A stretch of DNA of 64,000 bases, taken from NCBI RefSeq assembly GCF_018691265.1, contig NW_024881327.1, positions 20,825,936 to 20,889,935 of the forward strand, in the 5' to 3' direction. Position numbers and translations under genes: made by a program. This document shows, in pieces, positions 46,933 through 58,900 of this stretch. Source of the DNA: Tyto alba (lineage: Eukaryota; Chordata; Aves; Strigiformes; Tytonidae). The stretch's first letter is position 1. Every line of letters begins with the position of its first letter. The notes below the pieces were generated by a model. That model was given only the letters and a program-made list of their open reading frames with translations. It was not told where the DNA came from and searched no databases.

Positions 46933-49900
46933 GTGAGTGCGCGACCCCCCAAACCCGGGTGGGGGGGCGTGGGTGGGTGTGCGCGCCCCCCCTCTCCTGT
47001 GGGGTCCCCCCCCACCCGACCTCCCCCAGCCTATGTGTGAACATCTCCCTGCGCTGGATTTCCCTCCCCCGCGGTGTGTCAAAGGCAGTGTTTTTCGGAA
47101 AGGGGTAATTAATTCCCTCTCTAAGACTCAATTTTGGAGTTTTAGAAAGCAGGCATTCTGTATTACAGCGCCAGACGCACAGGGGATAGCTCCTCCTAAT
47201 GTGCGTATGTGAAAACAAAATCAACAAGCATTTATACTAACTTAATTGTGCATATTCATTGCATTTTTATCACATTTTTATCATATTCAAAACTTTCCCC
47301 GGAGCTCATTAGCATTTGTTAATGTCGCTGGTGTGTGTCTGTTGGAGGCTTCAGGTGGTTGTCGGGGATCTTTAGATGAAGGCTCATAGTCTTCGTCGCT
47401 GTGTTCACCAGTTGACCCTAACTTCTGTGCAAACTCAGTCCTGTGGTCATGTACATTTTGTCCTCCAAGGCTGGCCCAGTCCGGTTTTGTGCTAATTTGC
47501 AGCTTCCTTATATTTCTGTTTCTTTGCACCTGCTACTACGAGGCCGAACCGTCTCAAGTAAGATTATTTATGAGTTCCTCATCCTACAGTTATTCTAACT
47601 ATTCCTCAAAAGATCACTATTTGTTCTGCAGCATAATGGTTACATGGGTAAAACAGGTTAAATTGATTTTAAGAATTCCATTCCACAAATATCTATTTTC
47701 TAATCATCTTAGTTCACAGGTATCAGTAGGACAGCACACCTTCAGGAGTAAAAGGGCGGGGGGGTTCCAGGGGGGCTGTTTTCGGCGTCCGGAAGAAGTG
47801 AAATACTGGGCTGTGCTAGAGGTCCCGCTTAAAAGGCGGGCGGCGGTATGTTGAGGGAGCGGAGGTCAGAGCCTGGCCCCCCATGGGCATGAGGGGAGCC
47901 CCTCGTCCCTGAGGGGAGCAGCGCCTCGGGCTTGGGGGGGCTGAAGTCCGGGGCGAGCGCTGGGGGTGCTGAGCGTGGGTGGGGATCCACCGCCGGCGGG
48001 TGGATGAGGTGTATCGGCCTGTCCCGGAGTTACAGCTGTGCATCAGAGCCCGCATTCCCGTCCCTGCCTCGTGGAAATCTGAAGCGTCGATAACGGGTGT
48101 GAAACTTCAGATGCTTCTGTGTTTAGTCATCAAGCTGCACCTTGTTAACGCTTAGGTGCTGCTGGAGGTAAAAGAAGCCTGTTGAGTATGTGTGCTGTAG
48201 GATTCAGTTGGTGATATTTTGCTGAAGCGAACGTGTAAAGCAGAAAGTGGTTTTTTAGCATATGTAAAGCAGAAGAGCTTACTAAAGTGACTGATACTTG
48301 TATTACTGAATTGGTGGAGTATTTTGTGTACTCTTACCAAAAAAAAGAGGCGACTGTATATGTTACATGAACACCTGTAACTTCTGCCTCTGTAGAACTA
48401 AACTATGCTAGTCTTTGATATTACTGACAATCAGAAACGCATTACTATTTTGTCACATGTTGAAAGGAATTAATTTATCTTGGAAAGTTAAGTTTTTAAC
48501 TCTTTAGGACTGAAATCTCTTTAGTACACTGTTAAACTTTCAGATCACCTTAAGGACCTCTACTTTTAGTTTGGTTTCTGTGTAGCATCATATTTTAATG
48601 GCAGTCCTCTGATTTTTATGAATTAGTGTCTAGGTCTTCCCTGGCAGAGAAACTGTGCTTATTCCCCAGCATCCATGGTCATTAGAGTAGCTATGTTGGA
48701 AGGTAGGCACCTATTTTTTGGAATCAGTTTATGGGCCTGATGTCTGTGAATGTTGCTGATCTGTTTTTGAATGTGCTAGCAGTATTTCCTTCTGTAAGCT
48801 TTAGTAGCAACAATGTCTTAAAAGTCACTGCTTGCTCTGTTTAAAAAAAAAAAAAAAGGCTTTTTTCTTTAATGCCTGCTTAAACAGATCTACTGATTTC
48901 AAGGAGTGTCTCTAGTTCTTATGTTGTAAGGTATAGTAATCATTCATTCATATTCTAATTTATCTACCTTCTTTATGATTTTTTTTAAACCTTGAGCACG
49001 TCATTTCTTAGCCTTCTCCAAGAGTCCCAGCTTTTTAGCCTTCCTTCTGAAGGTGGCTCTCTATTCCCTTAATTATGTTTGTAGCCCTTCTCTTACCCTA
49101 GTATATCTTTCTTGAGATGCAGGGATGAGAACTGTTTGCAGTATTCTGTTTGTGGACACAATGAGGTTTTACACAGAAGCTAAGTGATGCTTTCCATTTC
49201 TTCCTGATGTGGATCAGTGCTTTGGTGGTGGCTTTGGTTGTCATTGTATATTGAGTCCATGATTACTCCAGGATTGCTTTCTGAACTGTAACTGCCAGTC
49301 CCAAAGTCAGCATCATGTAAAGGTGCTTTGGGTTAGTTATCTGGGAGAAAAACATTGGCAATGCTTATTTGTAAATACATACTTCTTTCTAGGTATTTAT
49401 AAATTTAATTTAGCAAATAGTAAATTAATTGAAATATTATAAATGCCAGAGAACTAAGCTATGTAATGCTGTGGAAATAATACAAGTAGGAACACAGAGC
49501 TTCCCTGATGCACTTCTTTTATTTCCCCCTACTCCCATCTAACGTGTTTGATTTTGTTTCAGAGTAAATTTTAAGCTCTTTCAGGTTTAAACATTTTCTG
49601 CATTTGCGTAGAATAGCCTTTCTGGAATAGGGAGGTTAATCTGGTTTGAAGTGTATTGACAGAGTTCTGTTTAGAAGGTATTTGATGCTTTATATAAACA
49701 ATAACAGAGCCAAATCAGTGTTGTTTGTCTATGATTTTCCGCTAGTTGTTTCTTTTTTTAGTACCACACTTAAAGCCTAGTATAATGCTGTATGAGCTGT
49801 TATTCCTGTTGAAGTGCTGATGACCTTCATCCTTCTGTTTTTTTTTTTTTTAATGATAAAATTAATTCTTAAGACAAAATAATTAGTTGCTTTGGGATGA

Positions 49901-52900
49901 AGAATCAACCCAATTACACTAAAACTGGTTGTGTGCAGCAAAATGATTATTTTCGCTTGCTATTGAAACACTTCTGATATCCCCTAATTATCCCTAACTC
50001 TTATACTTTTGTACGCATGGTGGCATTTCAAATATTTTATTTATAGCAGTCAAGCTTATTCTGATAAGGTATTGTCTGTCTTCAAAAAAACAAAACCAAA
50101 CCAGAAAGATGTAGAAGAAGGAATAAGATACATCACTTTGACAAGGAAAGTCTATACCTCCACATTAGCATTTTTTAATTAGATGGTTCCACTTAAGCTT
50201 TTAGAAGAAGCATCTTAATTAAATATTTAAAACTTTAGTATTCCTTGCCTAGAGTTCAGATTCGAATTTGTGAGTTACAGAATATGATATTATTGATAGT
50301 TACACATAGGAAGCCTTATCCAAATGAAGTTCCTCTGTGACAAGTTTTATTGCCATTTAAATGTTTTAAAAGACATTATCAATGGCCAGTGTACTTTAAT
50401 TACTAGCAACTTAACTAGGAGTACTTGGTTAATAAAGGAAAGGATCCATTTTATGTCTTTTTTCTTAGACGCTGACAAGTTGATAGCAATCAAAATACAC
50501 TGAGTGCAAAATAGTGAAAATCTGGCAATGTTTTTTTTCCTGTCCTTCCCAGGTACTCTGAATTTTCTGAACTCTGCAGCTACCAATAACTGGTCCTAAT
50601 ACTTTGTAGGGCTAAACTATAGCAGTACTTTATTAAATTTTACACTTACTGTTTATTTACATAGTGATTTCATATCCTTCTAATAACATTGAAGGAGCAG
50701 TAATGAATAAATCTCATTTTCTTCAAATGGAGAAAAAGAAAATCCACTTTTACTACTATTTTTTTTTTTTAATAAATATTTTCTACTATATAAGATCATT
50801 AAATTCCTTGGGAGGATAATACCTTGCCTTATGCTACACTTACCACAGTATGCTGGTAACACCAGGACACAGATTCCTTTATTAAGAAACATAGTTATTG
50901 CTATCCTAACATGTTGCAGTAGCTAGAGGAGACAACAGCCCTTCACTGATCTAAAGGTAAATTGGGCAAGGCTTAAGTTATGCTCTTTAGAAGTGGGTAA
51001 TATTTTGTAGAAATTAATTGCACTGCTCCCCATTTTCAGGATAGTTCTAACACAGGGAAAACGTGTTTGTGAACTTGGTATGAGAATAGCTTTAGCTGTG
51101 ATGTAAAAATGTCACAATCTTCTGTCAGCTTTCATTTCTCAGTAGCTCAAGCTTTATCCTGCAAAATGAATAACTGAAAATGTGGGTATAAGGAACTTGA
51201 TGAGCTGCAGAAGAGGATGGAAACTCAGATTCCCTGTCTGCCGTTTTAACCACTAACAGCAATAGATCTTTTTCATGCTGTAATGCATACTAGCCTAGAT
51301 AGAACTGCAGTGTTACTTAGCTGCTCATTTCCATTGTTGTACTGATCGAAAAGTAAGAGTAGTAATGTGGTAGTTTGCCATGGTCTATTTTTTTCTTTGC
51401 AGATAAGTGCAAAATGGCTTAAAAGTAAATTTTAGTTTTACATGATACTACGGAAGTCAATATTTCTCCAGATGGATGGAACTAAAAATAATTCCTAACA
51501 TTTTATAGTATTATATGTAACTTTAGGTTTTTGGTAAAGTCCACGAAGTTTCCAGCAAGCAGCTAATCAGCAAGAGAATAAATGTCAAAAAAAAAAAAAA
51601 GCTGAAATCAGAGAATCCAAATTTTCCTCAAAGTGCTTTTATTACTTTCAGATGCTGAGAATTTATTCTTGTGTGCATTTAACATTAGTCTGTGTTGTTT
51701 ATAGGAAACTAAAGTGATATAACCAGGCATTTTATTTCTGATCCAGTGCTCAGTGAGCTGGATCACTGGTGTTAGCCGTGGAAATGAGAAGAGAAAGGGC
51801 CCTTGGCTTGAGCTGTTACACTTAACTGTGATTGTGAATTCCTCTAAAATCTGGTGAGTTGGGGGACTAGAAATGCATTCTACTTTATAATGTCTATAAC
51901 TTTTTTTTAATTGATCATCAGTGTAGAGTTCAGTGTGCAGTTGTTTGTGGGGTCACACATTTTTGTTTAGCTTTGGGCTGTAGTGGCACCAGCTCAGGTT
52001 TGGTTCGATTTGTTGTTTTTTTTGTTTTTTTTTTTTTTTTTTTTTAATATTTCTGGTAAGGTACATCCTTGGATCCTGCAGTAGGTTGTTGGAAGTTCAT
52101 GATATTTTCAGTGGTGATATAACTCCTGTCAGCTTGATTAAGTTCTAGAGGAATTTGAGATTTCTTGTCTTCACAAAATACTGAATTTGTGACTGAATGA
52201 GTCAGTCTTTTCTAGCTGTTGTCATAATTTTGTTGGAAAATTTTATAAGTGGTGTGAATGTATACTTGTGTATGTGTGTATATTTACACTATATGGATAA
52301 TAGGGGTGGGGATTTCTGTGCTGTTTTGACTCTTTAATTTGAAAACAAATCTTTGTAATGTACATGAGTTGGCACACAGTTCATTTTTACCAGATAATTT
52401 TTTCTGAAGGGGAAGTCTTAAGTAACCAGTACAGGAAGTAATTGCTAAAAATTAGGGTTTCTTTCCTCTTAGCCCTGATTTTTTACAATAGTATGTTCTA
52501 AATAGTTCTTAAAACCTCTGTAACTATGCAAGGATTAACATGTAAAGCTTTTTAGCATTTTTGCTAAATATATATATGTATACACATACACTTTATACTC
52601 CATTCAGAGAGTTTGGAATGTTTTGGTAAATTCTTTTATTCTATAAACCGTAGGGGATAAATCCTAAATAGTATGCTTTGAACAACAGCATGAGTTATGT
52701 TGCAGTGAGACAGTTTAACAATCTCTGAGAATATCATGACAGTGTTTTCTTTCCAACAGAAATCTTCATAGCAAGGCAAAATTAAATGCAGCATTCAATT
52801 GTATGGTAAGGAGATAACTGTCCATTGGTAAATAAAAGAGAAGCACATATAAAAGTGTTTCACAATTTTAGTCAATTAAAAATAAGGGATTATGTACATC

Positions 52901-55900
52901 AAGGTTGAACAAGTTCTATCTCAAATCATCAGCATGACTACGATAACCTGTACTTCTCACTAAAATGTGTCCCAACTACCTAAGCAGTGCAGAAGTAAAA
53001 GGTTAAATAATGCATAGCTACTGAGATGGAGTACAAGCAAGCCATGTCTACTGTTTTAGAGAATACAAGTTTAGAGTTCTACATATATTTACAAAATATG
53101 TCTGGTTTGTTGCCAAGGAAGACACATTCCAATCAAAATATTTGATGTGACCAATTGCCCAAAGTGACTCTGATTTACTATTTTAATATTTTGAATGACA
53201 TGACGATATCCCAGCTCTTTACAAAGAGCGTATTGGGAACTTTTCTACACCAAAATGTAAATCCATATGGTTTGTTTATTATGTTATTATGCTACATGAC
53301 TTAATATAGAAAACCTAAAACATTACAAAAAGAACCCAAACCTTCAGTGGCTCTTCTTAATAATCAGAAAGTGGCAGTGTGCATGAGGGATTTCTCATGG
53401 ACACACAGCAGGAGATTACCTAATTGAACACTATCCATCATCAGAGTGTAATCCCACTGCTCTGGCTGATACACCTCTATTTCAGTGTACTTAAATAGTG
53501 AGCACTTGTGCTTTAAAATGTGTGAAATTTGCTGAAATTTGCTCCTGAATACCCTGATATGAAAGAAAAACATTGAAATAAGGATGTGCTCTCTGAGAAC
53601 TTATTGAAAGATTGATTAGTACTTGAGAGAAGCACTGGAAGAGATGTGTACACAGTACTGACAACATTTCAATTGTATCCTTATTTTTGTTGCTCATGGC
53701 TACAGAATTGGAGGGAGAGGCTTCTGCTCTGTAGTATTTTAGCAGAGTATTGGAGCACTTGCTGATGTTTGATACCAAATGTTAATGGTAAACTGGCAGA
53801 TAAAATATTGAGCATTATCTGATAGTTTCAGTGAACAAAAGTGAAAGTACAGATTTGATCATGCAAAGAGCAGACTAGATGTGGTAGTTATCTTTTTTAA
53901 CGTTATTAACTCAGTGTCTTGACTTCGATGCAAAATTCTGTAAGGTATTTAAAACAGAGACTATTAAGCAGCTTTATTGCTTGAAATGAAAGTTGTTTGT
54001 ATTGTAAGCAGACAGATCATGTTACATTATGTGCTGGGTGTAGTGATCTTTAAACTTTGTGAAATCTGGAAATTTCAACATAAAGGGTATGTTTTATAAA
54101 AGGAAAAACAAGCCTTAAGAAGTTATTAATTTTTTTTTTTGAGGAAAGGAGTTGATGTTGTAGAATAGATGAAGTGTCGTTCCTTTTTCAGTAGTGCCTT
54201 TCTTCCAGTGCAACACCATGGAAGTCACAATATAGCAGGAGTAGAGTAGAAGTTTCAGGTTCTCAAATCTGTTGGGCTACAGAAGGTTTTAGAGACATGA
54301 TGTGACATCGTGACATCTCAGGCCAGGGGTGTCAGTGGTCCCAGAGGAAGGAGAAAGGTACTTAGTATACCTCAGTATATACAGACTAAGGCCTTCCCAT
54401 ACTCACACTGCTTCAGTCTGTACTGTAGAGCTATTGCCACACAACATTTCACAAATTTTTTTTTAATTCAGTGTTCAGAGAGTAAGAAGTTCTGCACCTG
54501 TTCTGAATGGCTTATTATATGTCTATTTTTCTTCAAAGATTAATGAACAGAATGGAGGCAGATATTCTGATCTCTTTGATGTTATGCTGATGAAAGAAAT
54601 CTGTTAAAAACTATTAACTGAATTTCCAAATGTACATCAGTAACAAGCATATACAGGGAAAATCTTGTGGACCACTTCCAAGTGTTTTGTTAGGGTGCTA
54701 CTCCCTTTCTGTCTGTTCAGACATTTGATCCTGCAGCAGTAAATGCCTCCTATCAGATCCAAAGAAATAAAACACCTTCTCTAAGACACTAATTAGCATT
54801 CTTTATTATTTCAGTTAATTAAGGTGATAGTATTTTTCTTAATGTTAATTCATAATTTATATTAAGAAATCAGATTTACTTCTGTAAATAGAAGAGGTAT
54901 TTAACATGCATATCTTGCTCAGAAATTGTTTAAATTTCCTAGAACCAAGTATTATACTTGTCTTTAATCTCAGTTCACAGTGAAAATGTAGGAATAGATT
55001 TAAAAAAATACTCAGTAAGCTTATGCCATTTTAAAGGCTTTATAATTTTGAAATGCATTAAAAATTTGCAGAAGAATAAAATGACTATATACAAATAAGC
55101 CTGTCTTCAAAATTGGAACGGTTTATTGTTACTCTGTCTTGTAAAGATAGGAGCAGAACTCAACTCATAGTTGCAGAAGCCTTAAATCTATTTCAGGATT
55201 CAATATAAAAATGCCTAATAGTAGGCATTCCACTTCAGTGTATGTAGGACAAATATCCACCAAATATGCTGTGTTGTATGTACATGTATTGTTATTGTAT
55301 TAAAAATTATGGCTTGTTTTTCCCTTGTTCCACTTCTGTCGAAGTAGACTTGAAGATGCAGGAGGATGCTGTATGTGTGCTTCTCTGTGTGTTGTCAGTG
55401 GTTTAAAAAAAAACAAACATACATATGTTCACTTTTATTTTTTATTTTTCTTCATTCCACATGCAATAACAAGTGAAGACCTTAACCCTAAGGAGAAGCA
55501 GGTCTTGGGTAAAAGAGGTGATTTTAAGTGCAGCTGGCTAATGCTGCCGCAGAGGACTAACGAACTGCCGCTGGTGGTGGGGGCAAGCACTGGGGAACCT
55601 CCGTGCTCTGGGAGACAGGTTCTGAGAGAACCTGCTGCTGCCTGGAATCGAAGAGGAGTGGTAGCTCTGAGCTTCAGGGGGGCCTTCTCTTAACATACTG
55701 CTGGCCAAGACTTTGTTTGTTTGTTTGTTTTGTCTAGCCTTTATTCAATTGTTCCCCAAAACTGAGATACAAGATCAAATCATAGTCTTCCTGGAGGCCA
55801 TCTGCCTACATAGTCATTGCAGTGTTGTTAGGAGATAATGAGGATGTATATTGCTGGTCAGACCAGCAATGATATTCCTTTGGCAAAGACTTTCAAGGTT

Positions 55901-58900
55901 AACTCTGGGGCTGAAGGCAATGTCTTTCAAAACCATCTTCTTTTTAAAGCAAATGTAGCTTTTCTGATTATTTAGCAAAAGATTTTTAGCTGTATATGAA
56001 GAAAATGTACATTGTGGCAAATTGTGTTATTTTGGTCAAATCAAAAAGATGGTCACCTGAAAACTCACTCACAGTTCAACTGTATGAATGCTCCCAGGGT
56101 AGTCTAATCATTAAAGCACCAGTAACCCACATACAGCTTCAAAGATAGTAAGTGCCTTTTACGAAAAAGGTAGGGCCCAATCAAGTGGTATGATTAAACA
56201 CTAACAGTAGGAAAACTCTGATAAAGGTTTGTATTTTCAAATTTCATATAAAGCCAATACTTCTTTGAACAATGACTGATGACTGAAAGCAGTGAAATGG
56301 TTTTGACAATGCTCATTACTAGATAAGAGAGCAAAATTAAAATAATTTCTGGGTCTGGAGTGGCATTTATTAACAAAGATATGTGCTATCATTTTTTGGG
56401 GTGTTATCTTTGCTAGCTGTCAAGCCTCTGGCATGTTCAGTAATGATGATGGTAAAGATGTTGTGTTGCTAGGAGCTTAGAAGGTAAATGTTTGCTCTAC
56501 CACCTTCCAAGGCAGATATTTTTTTTCTTCCCCTCATTGAGCCATGCCATTTCTAAGCAAACAGACCATATGGATATTATAGCTGTTTTAAAATAATTTT
56601 CTGTGGAAGGCTGGATGAAAGATCTGTTAAATTTCTCAAGATTCTGCTTCATTTGCTGCACACCTAGGGGGGTTACCTCAGCTAAACTGTTCTGGGGATG
56701 ACTTCAAGATATGCCACAATTGTTTTAACTTTGAGAATGCTGAGGAAAAGGGACTGTAAGCAGGAACAGGCATCGTTGTCATCTACCTCGATTTCCTTTG
56801 TATCTCCGCAATAACTAATTAAAGGCTGAGCCAAAGTGGCTGCTTTCAACAGCAGTAAAAGTCACGGGATCTGTCAAAGGTCCAGACTGCTGAGGGGAGA
56901 ATTCAGTGCAGTTTTATTAACCATACGTAAGTGTGCTCAGCCCAGAGCACAGTCATTGCAGCAGTCTTCAGATAGATCTCCTGTAGGATCTGCCAACGAT
57001 GTTCAGTACTGTCTGTCATACTTGGCAGTTTGTGGTTATTGAAGTTGTTAGAAGAGGGTAAAAGTGCATTTATCTTCTTGAAGGTCCTCTGAGCCTGTTT
57101 AAAACTCTGTTTTGTCAAGCAATACAGGGAGAGTGTACCATGGTTGACTGCAACCAAGTTGGACAGATAAATACCTGGCCTGGAGGCAAAAGGATGTGTG
57201 TATTTTTTATCAACTTTGTACTTTCTGTGGTATAAATGTTCAGCTGTAATGCTGCATTGCATGACTGGAATGTTGTTCATCATTGATGCAGAAAGTAATC
57301 CTGTCATATCTGTTTTTTCCTTGCTCCACAGGTGGAGCAGCGTTAGCTGGATGTGGAAGGGCCCTTTTGTACACTGGTGATAACTGTGTCGTTTTAATGA
57401 AGTTTGTAGGTTCTGCTCTGTGAACAAGAGAGTGACCAGGAATGGTCTGTTCACTTCCATGAAAATGCTCCTGTAAGGTGGGCGCTGTGTTGGGAGTAAC
57501 CCTTTACAGAGGAATATTTAAGCAGGCTGGATTTGTGGAGTAACAACTTCTGTTCATTGTATCAGTTCAAAGAAGAATAAGAGATAGACTTGCATGGCAG
57601 TTGTCCCAAACCAGTGTAAGAAAGGATGGAGTGATTTCTTAACCAATTTCTTCCCACAAATGTATACATTAATGCTAGAGAGAGATTATATTTTGACTTT
57701 TTAAAATAGTTTTACTCATATCAAAGTTTTCTATAAAGCTGTCATACAAATAACAGTTATCTCTTGGTTTTACAAACTAAGTGTGGGATAGAACAACCAG
57801 CAGAAAGTGCAAATACAAATGAAATTAATAATGTCTGGTTATAAGATAAAGCCTCTTCTTATTTTAGGTTAATTCAGCCTAGCATGGGATTATTTTTGTG
57901 CATTGACTCTGTGCTATGAATGTTGCTTTTAAAGGAAACAAATTACATGCAGTAGAACCAGTTTAATCACATTTTACTGTTATGGCTGTCCCACAAGCTT
58001 TTGGGATTTAGGGAAAAGAGCGCAGGGTTTCGTTCTGTTTTTTTTTTTTTTTTTGTTTTGTTTTTTTTGTTTTGTTTGTTTTTTTGTTTTTTTTTTTTCC
58101 TCTTTTGTTTTGTTTTTATTTATTAGTATTATTAGGTTTTTTTTTTTTTTTTTTTTGCTTTCATTTGTCTGCACTGTGGAAGTGCTTCTTTTACTTTTTC
58201 AGCTAGAAAAGGCTATCCCACTGCCCTGTTTGTGCTTATGTGTTCCCCTTCTGATATCTTTTGTTGAGCTGAAGTCAGTGCTGCCTTCAATGTTTTGTGC
58301 CCCTGGAGGTAACACAAAACTGGAGTTCTGCCACTGTGGAAATGCATTTTTTTAAGTGTTTTAAAGTGTAAATTTTAAGGTATATTGAAGGGGGAAGAAG
58401 CTGAGGTGACCACAGAAGTGAGCTGGAGGACAGATAAATACTGTGGATGTCACTCTTCCTCTTGGTAGTGATTTTGTAGGATTGTTATGTAACATCTATA
58501 CCCTTGACACAAGGATTAAAAAAAAAAAGTGATTGATAACAAGCAAAAATGCAGATACAAAGTTATCCTCTGCAGCTTGCATATCTGAACAAGAGAAGTC
58601 TGCAAATACACATTGTCCCTGGACTGACAGTGTCAATCTCTGCTGCAAAGCCTCCCTGCTTGCACTTTGTGGGGTGCCTGGTCTTGGCCCTTTGATAGAC
58701 AGTATGTTGCTTTACTTCTAATTTGTTCTAGCAGACTATAAAATAAATAAATAAATAAATAAATAAATAAGTAAAATACTCTTAAAGGGCATTTATGTAC
58801 ATGTGTGGGTAGGTCTTTAGGACAGAAGTCATCAAAAGCTAGATGATAGCAAAATCCCTTTACAGCCTGCATAGCACTACAACATTCAGTTCCCTTAGCT

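Noticed and set aside
46309..47227. Minus-strand frames of 257 and 269 codons opposite FAM149A exon 1
   Set aside because: The products are Arg/Gly/Pro/Ala-rich shadows of a GC-rich CpG island, while the + strand frame carries the conserved family N-terminus.
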